From: Plutella xylostella
Lineage: Eukaryota > Arthropoda > Insecta > Lepidoptera > Plutellidae
Reading direction: 5' to 3'
DNA: 64,000 bases
NCBI RefSeq assembly: GCF_932276165.1
Contig: NC_064012.1
Location: 5,835,501-5,899,500, forward strand
Shown here piece by piece: positions 24,444-37,400 of this stretch. The position numbers were made by a program, and so were the translations under genes. The notes beneath the pieces were generated by a model, which saw only the letters and a program-made list of their open reading frames with translations, did no database searches and was not told the DNA's origin. Each line of letters opens with the position of its first letter. The first letter of the stretch is position 1.

Positions 24444-25454
24444 ATGTGGACGGATAGGGGTTTCTCCTTGTCCGACAGCTCGCCAGATTCGCTGTTCGAG
24501 TTATGCCTCGACTACATAGCGAACAACCTGAACACTATTACGACACTCGACCCGAAGAGCCGATGGCGTAAACTCAAAGACGACGTCATATTGCCAGCGG
24601 AAATATGCGAGCAGTTCCTTCGAGTTTACCAGCGGAAGAACCGAGTGAACGACAACATCGCGAACCTGTTCCGCGACCGCACACGCACGCGGTTGAAGAC
24701 CGTGAGCCTCCGCAACTCTCGCATTACTGACGAGGGCCTGCGCTGCCTGCTGGAGCACAAGCCCAGCGCCGTGGACCTGGTCCAGTGCGAGTACCTCAGC
24801 CAGAGCGCGCTAGACATCATCAACAACAACAGCGAAAATCTAGTCTCTTTGAAATTTGGCCACCTCACCTACGTGTTCTCACAGGATGAAACGGCATTCA
24901 GACAACGCGGCTACATCATCAATGCGCCCAAGCTCAGAAGCCTCACTATACACCGCAGGGGCATGGCCATCTACCCCCTACTGCTCCTCAGACCTCTCAC
25001 ACAACTCACACATTTAGACCTTTCCGAATGCACATCAGCTGGATCAATATGGGCATTAAATTTATTGAAAAAGTTAGTTTCTCTAATCCTACATAATGTG
25101 CATTGGTCGAAAGATGTCATAGACTGGATAGCAAGTCTCACTTGCCTTAGGCATTTAGATATTTCACAACCAAATGAGAGACATGGCAAATATTATGCAC
25201 CAAATGACGTACTTGCTAAAATAGTGACGAGCCTGCCAAATTTGGAGTCGTTGGATATATCGGGAACTAACCTGGCTGGTTCGGGGGCAGCAGCAGCCTC
25301 TTCAGTAACTGACGGTCCAGATGGCACCTCCGCGCCGCAGGTCCGGTGTGATATACCAGGCCTCATCAGCAGAGTGAACAATCCTCTACATTTCCTCGGA
25401 CTCTACGGCACTCATCATGGAGCTTGCAAAAGACATGATATTCCAGCTAAAGTG
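24444..25454 (+). CDS. ZER1: ZER1 exon 1 (VHL box and LRRs)
   Basis: 337 codons ending in phase 0 before gtaagt. It encodes the Elongin-binding N-terminus and LRR segments such as LTHLDLSECTSAG and LRHLDISQPNERHG, then FLGLYGTHHGACKRHDIPA. Confidence 0.96.
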
Positions 25455-28400
25455 GTAAGTTTTAATCTCCTCGTCTAGTTCCCCATATTTCTAGAACTTA
25501 CAAAGGAATTGTAAAATCTTTGTAAAGCGCTGAGAAAATCTCTGTCTATAACCTTTGAATGTCATTTATGATGATGCCGTTAAATGCATACATTTCAAGG
25601 CATTGAATAAGATATGGTGTCTGACTCATAGACTAGAGGTTGCATAAAACATAAATCTAAGTTCAAATATGTTTGTGTTTATAGCCAAGTATTATGGTGG
25701 ATAATAGATTTATTATTGATGTACTATTTTATACCTACCTTATAAATTTCCCCTTCTGTATACAACAAAATAAAACCTCTTCAATAGGAAAATACAATTA
25801 CTTTAAGAATAATACATATCAACTTTATTTATTGTTGTTAGTCCTCTTTCTCTCTTTGTGATCTCACTCATCAAGTGATCACTCTATTGAAACTACAACA
25901 CACTTTTCTTGTAAAAAGGAAGCAGTATCTCCCCAGATTCTTACAAAAGAGATGTTGCATTGTTAAATCAAATACTTTTGTTGTCTTTAATCATCCAACA
26001 ATGACCTTCTATTCAAGTTTTCTCTGTTTGCCATTTTTTGTCTACAGTTATCTGACAATCTACAAGTAGTTTTTATAAAACACTACCTTAGTTACTGTCA
26101 AAAAATAAAACCTTGTTTAGGGGGTGTTTAAATCAAAATTTGACACATATTTATAATTTATAAGGGGTTTGAAGCAAACAGACAGCTTTTAGCATGTGTA
26201 AGCCCCTAAATATTTATAAATCAAATATTCCTCCCACTAGATTTCTGGAGATGCCAATGAGGACCAGATTCTGACGGCAGCGGTTGCCTACATGGGTCGC
26301 CCGGTGATGCTGATGAGGGTGCTCAATGACCTCTACTATCTGTTCCGCTATGAGAACAACGCACATGTTCCCCGAGCCCTGTCCATCGTCCTTGATGCCA
26401 TGGACCAACATCTTGGGGAGAAGCACATCCAGATTTCTGGAAGGTAACATTTGTGTACACATTTATATAATTCTCTGAAACAAAGTAGCTACAGTTATAG
26501 CAAAAATCATTATATGAGAAAGCTATGCACAACAGTGGGAGACTGTGAACACTTTGCACGGTAAGCGTGGTAGTCTTTTGCGTGAAAACAAATTTCCGAA
26601 GCGGCGCAAGAGCGAGCGTGTAGCCGGGAAACGGTTTGGCGCCGACTGACTGCGCGGGCTCCGCTGGCCGGTGGCGCGAGCGGGAGTGCGCGGGGGTGAA
26701 GAGTGAGCGCGCGGGACGCGGTATGCGCAGAGAAGCTGCGCGAGAAACGGCGAGGCGGGCGTGGGACGCTAACATTTTTGGCGCGCGATTTAATTTCGCG
26801 GTAAAACTAAAGATAGTGATATTACATCCTCCCCCTCTAGTCCGAACCAAGCGCCCTCGCGTTCGGAGTAGCGTACTGAGCAGCCCTGGTCCTCCCCCTA
26901 AACGGATCGTCGTCCTCGAGATCCTTGACTGTTGGACGGTTGGGTGGTCTGCACGGGCGTTTGTGACAAGCCTCCCCCTGAACTAGGACAGGTCTGAGGT
27001 CGTGGTAGAGCCGAACCCGTGGGTCGTGTTTCCTCACAGGGTTGGTATGTGGCCTGGCATCGCTGGCGTGGTTCGGTATGACTCGCCTGAACCACGTAGG
27101 AGTCTGCCGGTGATGTAAAATTTTAGGTGGATGAGTACCTACCTTTATGCCTGGCCTAATGTGGCCGGTAGTGGTACGAAGTCGGACTGCAGTCTCGAAC
27201 TTGTACTGACGTGAAGGTGCGTCGCCGAAAGTCCAAACCCCGTGTGCTAAGTTTAGCACTATACCGGCGGTGACGATGGCGTCTCGCCCCAGCGTCGTGC
27301 GGGTGTTTGACTCCGGGAACACGAGGAATGAAACTTGAAAAGATCTGCCTTCTATACTTACCTGTGTTGCACCGACCAACGTTCGTTTCAGCTGTCTCGA
27401 TCCGTCGGCCAGGTACACGGTGTGGAAAGTGTCTTCGAATTTCACCCCCCTCTTGCACATGATGTCATATAGCATGCTGCTCGCTATGCTATGCGTTGCA
27501 CCTGTGTCGAGCACGGCTGCACCGAGCGCACCGCCAACTTTGATGTTGACCAGTGGGCGCGGGTCGTACTTACCTTGTATTTCGGCGGTTAAAAACTCGT
27601 GCTCGCCTCCACTGTTTACTGCATGACCCCGAGGACTCAAGGGAGGGTTACCGGGGGTCGATTCTACAGATTCGCGCTCCTTTGTTCTACAGTAATCGAC
27701 ATGATGACCAAGTCTCCTACAGTATGCACAACGCGGCCGTACTCTGGTAGCGCCGTTCGGGCCAGAGGAGGAGGAGGGCGTCGGTATATTATGTACTGGT
27801 AGGTATGTCGGTCTGTCAGTCAATCTATTGTGGCCTACGGAGGGATTATTTACATTTATACAAGGCGCCGCACTTGGCGGGTTAAAACAATTATGGGTCG
27901 CGGTCGAAGGGTTAACATTACTATGAGTGATATTCGAGGGGTTAAACTGATTCGAACTGCGCACCTCGCGACTCGCCTCTTCAACCGCCCTACATTTAAC
28001 AATAAGCTCATCAACGCTTGCAGCACCTTCACGGGGAATGCGTTTTCTTAGATGGTAACTTAAAAGTCCATAAATTATATCTAACTTAGTGTCTTCTAAT
28101 AGCTCGTACGGAAGCTGTGCCAAAAGGGCGCGCACTCGCGATATGTACACATCAGACCGCACTTCATTTTGTTCACTCGAAAATATCGCGCGGAACACTT
28201 TGTATGCCGGGAGTGGAGTGCCGTACATGGCGCGCAGGCGCTGCAGGGCCGCGCCCCAGCCGGCGACGGAGGCGCGCACGCCGCGCCACCACACGGCGGC
28301 GTCGCCCTCCAGCAGCATGGGCAGCCCGCGCAGCGCGTGCTCGTCCGACACGTTGGCGCACTCCTTGTACACCTGCACCGCGTCGATGAAGGCGTCCAGC

Positions 28401-31400
28401 TGGTCCGCGCTGCGGCCGGCTCCGTCGAATCTCGCCGTGCACTTGGCGAACGTCCCCGGCGGTGGCGTCTGGTGGTCAGACGCGGTCGCGCGCGCGGGGG
28501 GGCTCGCGGCGCCGGGCCCGCGCCGGGCGGGCGGCGTGCAGGTCCGGGGGTCGCTCGACATCCTCTCCAGGAGGACGCGGTTGGTCTCGGCGGCCTTGGC
28601 GATGGTGTCCAGCAGCACGGAGAGCTGCTCCGCGGTCACGCAGGCGGGCGCGTCGGGCGTAGCGGCGGCCGCGGCGGGGGTAGCGCGCGCCGCGGGGGGG
28701 CTGCGCGCCGCGTGCTCGTAGGGCGCGTCGGGCGTGGCGGGAGGGCCGCGTACGGCGGTGGGGGCGGCGGGGGCGCGCGCCTCGGGCGCAGGTGGCGCGC
28801 CGGGGCGGGTCATCACCGTGGTCTCACCGGTGCAGCTGCGGTCGTCATCGTCGTCGAGGTTGCAACGCCTCGCTCGTCCTCTCTTCGGTGCCATAGTTTT
28901 TCACAAAGAAACTGGCGCACACTTACTATTCGTATCTCCACTAGTTGGGCGCCACTGTGAGAAAGCTATGCACAACAGTGGGAGACTGTGAACACTTTGC
29001 ACGGTAAGCGTGGTAGTCTTTTGCGTGAAAACAAATTTCCGAAGCGGCGCAAGAGCGAGCGTGTAGCCGGGAAACGGTTTGGCGCCGACTGACTGCGCGG
29101 GCTCCGCTGGCCGGTGGCGCGAGCGGGAGTGCGCGGGGGTGAAGAGTGAGCGCGCGGGACGCGGTATGCGCAGAGAAGCTGCGCGAGAAACGGCGAGGCG
29201 GGCGTGGGACGCTAACATTTTTGGCGCGCGATTTAATTTCGCGGTAAAACTAAAGATAGTGATATTACAATTATTATATTATATTTATTGTATATAATAT
29301 TATTGTATGTAGACGATAAATATATTTTACACCAAAGATATAAAATAAAATATTAAGTACTTATTTTTTAACTAAACTATCTATATATTTTACAAATAAA
29401 AATGATAATAATATAAAATACTTATAACATCCTGGCCTGGAAATATTCTACCCTTAATAAACAGGAGTTTATCAAAGGTAGAATATTTCTTTTAGTTCGC
29501 TGCCGTCGCCCGGGATGGTTCCGAGGAGGCTGGCAGCGTTCCCTCTCTGTATAGCCAGGCTGATGGCTGATTATTGTATTGTACACTGCAATAGAAGTTT
29601 AAATCTCACTCATAAATAAATTATTCTTCAGTTTACTCATATACATAGCTAGGCTTACACTATAATAGAATTACAATAATAGACTGCACATCTTATACAA
29701 TATCAAATTAAAAACATGAATAATTTCACTTCACTGACATTAATTATCACCACGTTACATCACAATGCACTAGAATGCCAGGCTTCAGGTGCCATAACCA
29801 ATGAGGTCATATCATTAGTTTACATAATTTACATAAGTGTGTTTGTTTGCAGCGCGACGCTGTTTTATATAGTGAAGGGGAAGGAAAAAGCGAACATCGG
29901 CATCCGTCTGAAGCGACGCATCATCACGGCTCTTCTGGTCGGCATGGAGGCTCATCTCGGAGACGACACCATGATGAGGAATGGGTGCCTGACGCTCTGC
30001 CAGTTCAAGATACCCACTGATGTGGTGAGTACAATGCTTTGCGCCACTTAGGGTGATTTCCACCAAAAAGTTAATCAAAATTAAAAATTTAATCTCTATT
30101 CACTTCATGCTTCGACTGTATAATTTCAGAGACGGAGGTGAAGTGATTTAATTTTTATTTACTTTTTGGTGTAGGTACCTTTAGTCTTATTTCCCAGTAG
30201 GCAAACTGCTCACGTGTAACTAGGCGAGCGTAACGCTGCGAATTGCATGGAGTGAGCGCAAAACTAGCAAAGTATGAACAATCGGTATGTATACTTGTCC
30301 GATACGCTGCTAACTCAGTTGGTGGATAACAGTATGCCTTCTGGGGACGCAGCCTAAAATTTGACTATGATCCACACGAGCTTCGACTCTTTACGTAAAT
30401 CAGAAAGTTGAAATTATATCACAACGTAAATTTTAAACCTATAATTAAAACCTATAAATAAAGTGTCAAAAAGCTCTACGATATAAGTATAGTGCCACAT
30501 ACAGTACTCTAGCTAGGCGAATAAAATGATATGATAAATAACACACTTAGGTGAAGTACCTATGTACTTGATAAATTACTATGCACTTATATCGTATGTG
30601 CTCAATTTGTGAAGAGTAAAATTATAATGGCAATACCGCATTTCACTTGTTCCTACAGTTTTGGAGCTTCATGATCACAGACATAAAATTTAATATACAT
30701 TTAATAACATCACTATTTTAGGTCACAATAAAATTTCCTGACCTACCTACCCGTGCTTTCCATATTTCCCATCTGACCTGGTTTTAGATAATTATTTATT
30801 CATTTCTCTGGCGCTTAGAGCCGTGTTGGTGTAACGGATAAGGGCTGGTTCTCTCATTCGAGAGGCCGTGGTTTCAATTCCTGACATGAACCAATGAATG
30901 TCCCGCTATTCGAATTAGGGGACGATATGACATGATAAAATATATTCATGAGAATACTTTTGAATACCATTTACAAAAATATTGCATTTGAAATCAACAT
31001 TGAGTTTGAGAAATATTTGTGTAGAAAAACAGACGACGATTGCATTGTTGAAAGGATAAACGTGAAGTGTACCTTAAACTTTGTACGGAGTCCTTATGGT
31101 AAACATATTTTAGTATATAAAATTCTTTACACTGGTAAATATGAGAGCAGAGATTTATTTCTGGACAGGCAGACATATTTTTGTGTACGGCGAACGCTTT
31201 GATGTACCAGTACCAGTAACTTCATTTTATGTAACTTTTCACCGTGAAAAATGTATCTTTTGAAACTACATGTAAGATGTACTTACCTACGTAGGTACTG
31301 TATGTTTTATGTGCTTGCTTTATTTTTGCAAGAGTTTAAGCTTTGCGTTTTATCTTTACTTTAAGGTTTGCTTACTTTGTTACAATATGTTTCAATAAGT

Positions 31401-34400
31401 TTCACTCGAAAACGTTTCTAAAAGTACCATCGGTGCGGGATGGGGTCAATATCTCGCACCGAAAGTTTACTTATAGAAGATGTCCTAATTACCTATTTAT
31501 CACTTTCGTGATTTCACTGTCTTTTAAACATACTTTTTTATAATTTGCGAGCTTCTTGAATTTCTCAAAATGATTTGTCGTGGAAATACCTACTGCCTTA
31601 CCATTTCACTATACCTACGCATGGCGATTTTTGCAAAACTTTGAAATGCTTTTCACGTATCATCCAATGGTCAGATAAAATTTATCTGAAATAATTCTAA
31701 TGCTGTCGCGTCTGAATGTTATATGTGCTGAAATTGTATTTTAAACCATATATGATAAATAAGTGTATAGGCTGTACGCGTGTGTTACGAAATAGGCACG
31801 ATATTAGATTAGTGGCACAGGACTCGTACTCGAAACACCAAGTTTAATAGTATACAATTTACTAGAGAAGACGTGTGCCTCTAATATTATAGTTAAGTTA
31901 ATACCGTAATATCCGTCCTTTCACAAAGCAAAGCCTTTGGTAACGTAAGGAATTTCGTACACTCCACATAGCTACGTATTATACATATATACTGAAACTA
32001 CTTGGCAAGTTAGGTACTAACAATGTGTTCACTATGCTTTCAACATGAAGTAAAATTTTCACGGGAATCTACTTACATGTGACGGCGACTCAAAAACTTT
32101 ATAATATTTAATGCACAGGTGCTTAAAATGAATTTTAACGGACTTACGTACGTTTCTGAAAGTTTCCTTATTAGGGAGCCTCTAATAAGGAAACTTTCAC
32201 AAACTTTTATCGTTACGTGTTCAGAAAAAGTCGTGTACAATTTTGCTGCATAACTCATAAGTATTGTACAGTTGGCTCTATTAATATGTGCATTTCCTAC
32301 AGTAAGTGGGTACTTCAGAAAATTAAAATTGCCGCCTTAATTCACTGTGTGTCCGGATCGATGAAATAGCTCTTGTGTCGTTGGGTAAACCCAGTTTATT
32401 CACCTGCCTGTTTTCCTCCTTTCCCGATAATAGTTAAACTATCTAGACAGGGATTGACCTGGACTACTGTAATGTTGTGTTGGTTTGTCATTATTCGTAG
32501 GTGTGTTTTGAAATAAGTAGGTTTTGAATAGCTACCTACATAGCAATTTTCAGCGGAACCCATTAAACCGCTCTTGAGTTTATTTAATGTAACTAACACG
32601 ACTTAAAATACGCTGTTAAATGTAATTCAATATTACAGACATTATTAGTAACAAGCTGTTAAGTCCGCGAGCTTCGCCTTAAAAAGTGTTCCTGTGGGAA
32701 TACCGCGATAAAAATAGCCTATGTGTTAAACCAGGGTCTCGGCTAACTCCATACCAAATTTCGTTAAAATCGGTTCAGGCGTTTTGACGTGAAGAAGTAA
32801 CAAACTTTCACACATGCTCACAAACTTTCGCATTTATATTTAATGTAATAATGTCCTCCTAGCCGAATTTCGACCACGGCGGCCAATCTCAATTGAGATC
32901 AGCCATCTACGCAGGAGTAGATTATAGTGCCCAAGTGTGTGCGCAGTACACAGGAGCACTCTCTGTTCCATCACTCTCATAACCCAATGGGACGGATTGA
33001 CCGACACGACTGGAGAGAGCTAGGCGCAGGACCGACTGCTTTACATGCCCATCCGACAGCATGGATCGTTTCACTGTTTCGGACATCAGGTGATCAGCCT
33101 TCTATGTCCTAACCAAACTTGGAACCACAATTTAGAAACACAAATTGATGGTCCCACCCGGGAATCGAACCCGGGACCTCTGGGTCATGAAGCGAAGCTT
33201 CTACAACTAGACCACAGAGGCAGTTTTCAGATTTATATTTATTAGTAGGATTAAGCTAGCCTATTTCCGTTTAACTTTTTCATTTCACGCGAGTGTATAC
33301 CTACATATATTAATTATGTGACGCGCCCGCGATTTCAATATGCACAACCACTGGGCCCCCGCGCACTAGGCAGCGTGGCAGTAAAATATAAGAAAATTCG
33401 TGGTTGCCTAGTGCGCGGCTCCCATACAACGTTATATGTTTTACTGGCTGCCCCCAGACTGCTGGCTGCGCAGCCAGGATGCTTAAGGCGGGATCAAACG
33501 GTTCATTCGAGTCAATATTCACTCGAGTGAACGGTTCATTTTCGTTTCACTCCATGTTCACACGACTAGTGCGAATTACAAAAAAATATATACCTATTCA
33601 TTCATTTATTATTCTCAATAATATATTATGTCGTCGGGTGATTTCGTGCGTCTCGGAATCAGTTTCATTGTGATGGGCTCGAGACAAAATGGCCGAATGC
33701 GAATGAACGTTTATTCTGTGCGCAGACAGTTCACTTTTCGTTAATTCGAAGTGGGAATGAAAGATGTGAATGCCTAAATCCAAAATCGTTGGATCCGTTC
33801 ATTAATGACTTCATTCGGCACTCTTGTTTCATTTTGTGTTCACACGTATCATTTCGAGTGAAAGATGCCGAATGAAAGATAAAAATGAACCGTCTGATGA
33901 CCGCCCATCTTGGGCTGTGACCGCATAGCGATATTTCACCGCGTGGTTTTTTTCTCGCAATTCTGTAACACATTGAATACTATACGAGTATCCGCACTGG
34001 CGGTAAATAAATCACGTATCGGTAGGTACAGGCGTCGAAATATAATTCGCAAAAATTCATATCGCGCGGTGAAATATCGCTGTGCGGACACAGCCTTAGT
34101 TTGGCCTATGACTTTTTTCACAACCTGGGCCATTGTTCTAGCTGTTAGAGTGCGAGCTAGTGGCACTGATCCTGCTGAACGCTAGCCTTTTCCGTAAATT
34201 TTTTTCATTTCACGCGAATGTATAATATGTAAATGATGTCACCGTGCCCGCGATTTCAATATGCACATTGCACAACCACTGGGCCCCCGCGCACTAGGCA
34301 GCGTGGCAGGAAAATTCGTGGCTGCCTAGTGCGCGAGCTCCCATACAACGTAAACGTGGGTACTGACCAACGTTACGAGGTGTAATGTACACAGCGAGCA

Positions 34401-37400
34401 TTCGTGCAGTCAGTACGTAGTGTTTCGGGTAAACCAGCGAGCAACGAGCCGATTTTAGAACCTAGCGTTGCGTATCATGCTCGCTAGGAATGTTACATTA
34501 CAGTCCGTAACGTTAGTCAACACCCACCTTTATATGTTTTACTGTCTGGCTGTCTAGCACGCGGTTGGCCTAAGACTCTATTCACAACCCGAGCCATTGT
34601 TCCAGCTGTTCGAATACGAGCGAGTGGTGCTGATCCTTCTGAACGGAGTGGCGGACGTGAACCAGGAGGGGTTCGTGCAGCGCATCGCCATCTACCTGCT
34701 CAACTCGCTGGCCTGCCAGGTGGACGGCGTACAGAAGCGGTTCCTCGGTGACCACGGTGCTATAGGGGTGAGTGACCCTAAAAGCTACGCTCACGGGCAA
34801 TGAAAAAGTTCCATCTACCATTGACCTACCATAATATGTCACCAGAACTTTTTCATTGCTATTGACTGTAAGGGCGTATACAGAGAGAACGATGGTTACG
34901 GGCGCCGATCAGTAAGTTTCATACACTTGACGAACCAGGGCTGATAAGCGTGTGAAAATAATCCATAGAAAAATCTACGGGCGCTCTGGTAACCAGCTTT
35001 CTCTATGTAGGTTGGCATACACCCTAATGCACGGGATAAACAAAGCCAATTTTTAAGCTACGATAGCAAGGTAGTTTAGTTAAGCGAGCAGAACTTCGGA
35101 TTTACTGAGATGGACTTAATTTTATCTACACAAAGAGATACCTACTAACTGACTTGCTATCCTAGTTGCATTAGAGCCCGATTCTGTCGGCCGTCTGTTG
35201 CTGAGTCAATCTACTTTTAATGAACCGTTTCAGACTCAGCTAGCTAAGTATATTATAAGTTATAACGTTGTAAAACGTTGAGGGTCCTGTAATCGAGTTA
35301 GTTATGTAGCCCAGTGGTAACGAAGTTTATGTCCTGAAATTATTTCCTGCCACATATCCTGCCTGGATATCTTTTTGCTTTTCATGTTTCTGCATATTTG
35401 TGGTCGTGAGGTTAATTAAATCATATACCTACACTACACTCTGTTGATATTATGTACGTATAACATATAGGTATTTTAAAACTGTAATCGAGGCCTTTTG
35501 GTTCGATTCAGTGATGTCGATTCTGAAGGCAAAATTTAATTTTAGCGACGTCAAACTATATACCACTGGAAAATGAAATCTATAGAAACACTCAGAGACG
35601 AATTTTAAACAAAGAATATTAGGATTTGGCAGCATTAAAGTTAGGATTTGTGCCTTCAGAATCGAAATCAGTATACGTATGCAATTTACAAAAACAGAAC
35701 AAAAAGACCCATGTACTATACTAATCGTTCGATAAATTATCTAAGGTATGGTGTGATTTGCAGTCATAAAAGTCAAGATTTGACCAAGAACTACGGGAAA
35801 AAATCCTTGCATATTATTATGTTTTCATGAATAGTTTTAGTTTGCACTTTAACTTTTTTTTATTGCAATCTGGAACCTTTCCGGTTACTTTAGGCCACCG
35901 GAAGTGACTGTGGCGGCGTAGTTAGTGTGTCTAAGAATGGCTAAGCCGGAATTTCTCCATAGTCGGTTATCTAACCGACCAGGGAATGGTTCATCAATTA
36001 TATGCCATCTCCATATATATTTTTTTGGCAGATGTGTCAAAAGTCAACCACTAATACCTGGTTATGCTCTAACCGACTATGGAGAAATTGGCACTAAGGA
36101 TGCGAATGTCTCAAACAAGCATAAAAATAGCCAAAAAAAAAACACGTTTGACGGCAGAAAAGGGACAGTAGGTTTTACAGATTTGAAGTCAGCAACAAAA
36201 ACAACAAAATAATATTGTTAGTATTGGAGAGCATAGATAATGTGTCTACAATTTTTAGGTCTTACAGACAATTAAAAAAAAAACTAACTTGAGCAAAATT
36301 AGCTAATTTCTAGTGTGCGACTTATTTTTCCACTTACACGGTAAAAACTTACATGAACGTACTTCAACGTACTTCCAAAATGGCAGTTAGTTACATGTAT
36401 ATGTATAGTTACTTCGAAGCTGCGAGAGAGAACACAAACGCGCATCACCAATTACCAGCCACCTTCCCTCCTCAGAGGGGTTAAGGGGCGTGTCTCACGT
36501 AGGTTCTAACTTAAGACCTAGGTCCTGCCTAGCCCCAGTTCACTCGTCAGTGAGCCCCCGCCGGGATCGCTCGAGTTCTAAACTATCTCTGGAAATCCTT
36601 AGAAGCATCGTGACTCTAGAATTGATAAATCATTGTGTTTGCGTAAAACGTCGCGTCGCGTAACGCGTTTTCCTTTTTATAAAAATTACGTTTCTAATAT
36701 AATTGTATAAAAACTATCTTTCCAAAGCCTTAGAAGCCTCTTAACTCTAGAATTGATAAATTATTACGTTTGTTTACCTTTTTTAATTTGCGTCTCTAAT
36801 ATAATTGTATCGAACGTTCACAAAAAAAATACGTCGGCTTTTGTCATCATTATTTTCTTTGTAGTTATAATTTATAATAACGTTTATTTCATATTTGTTT
36901 GGATTGTGAGTGCACTATGAAGCCGCACGGAGGCCACTCTGCGCTCAGCGTGAGTATTAGGGTTGCACCGTGTTTTGTTTCTCATTTATTGAGAAATATC
37001 AGTCGTCTTTTCTCACTTTTTTTCTGGAATATAACTGCACAATTCGATGCAACATGGTGCGACTCGTATGTATTTCTTAAAACTTAACCATTTTAAGTCT
37101 ATGTGAAAACAGCGAGATACTCTTCTTAAGTTATTTGATTGCTGAATGCAATATATAAATAACAAATGTTAATTTTTAATTAAATTAATATTATGATGTT
37201 AAAGCGCTAACTTTTTTGGTAACCCTGTTTTACAAACTTAATCTAACAATAAGCTCCGTACAAAAATATCGTTGAAGTACCTACTTAGACATTCTAAAAA
37301 ATGTAATCGATAGGTGTTTTCGTATATTTTCTTACCTACCTGCATAAGAGTTATATACTGTTACCATTTCCGAACTAGGTTAAGCTATATCTAGGAATCA

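Larger units (their letters stand above)
26515..29269 (-). mobile_element. Young LTR retrotransposon derivative carrying only gag-protease
   Basis: This 2755 bp element is antisense in ZER1 intron 2. It has two 312 bp LTRs that look identical, TG...CA termini, a tRNA-Lys-type primer binding site and a polypurine tract. A single 685-codon frame fills the interior. Reverse transcriptase, RNase H and integrase are absent. The Ty3/gypsy-like assignment rests on the primer binding site, zinc knuckle and DTGA protease. The flanks are ATTATA before and ATTATT after the element, so the target duplication is not clean. Identical LTRs and an intact frame imply recent insertion, mobilised in trans by a full-length relative. 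Confidence 0.92.
33252..34644 (+). repeat. Tandem duplication spanning the intron 3/exon 4 boundary of ZER1
   Basis: Copy A (33252-34180) and copy B (34181-34644) share, in order: 'gctagcc.tttccg', 'catttcacgcga.tgtata', 'gcccgcgatttcaatatgca', 'aaccactgggcccccgcgca', the 'cccatacaacgt' stretch, 'atatgttttactg' and the acceptor region with the first 39 nt of exon 4. Copy B runs into the functional exon. Copy A ends abruptly where copy B starts. Confidence 0.85.

Noticed and set aside
24275..24457. 60-codon frame just before ZER1
   Set aside because: It overlaps the ZER1 start in another frame and has no domain or conserved feature. At most it is an upstream ORF in the 5' UTR.
28089..28960. 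Long GC-rich open frames on the plus strand opposite the gag-protease gene
   Set aside because: They exist because the antisense gag frame is GC-rich. They have no start context, no family motif and low-complexity composition.
26509..29275. A perfect target duplication for the LTR element
   Set aside because: The left flank ATTATA and right flank ATTATT agree only in part and lie in AT-rich DNA, so I do not claim a clean duplication.
16475..33222. tRNA genes at 16475, 30822 and 33155
   Set aside because: A and B boxes are visible, but the cloverleaf stems are incomplete and SINE bodies follow. The 33155 one is inside an element with an 11 bp target duplication.
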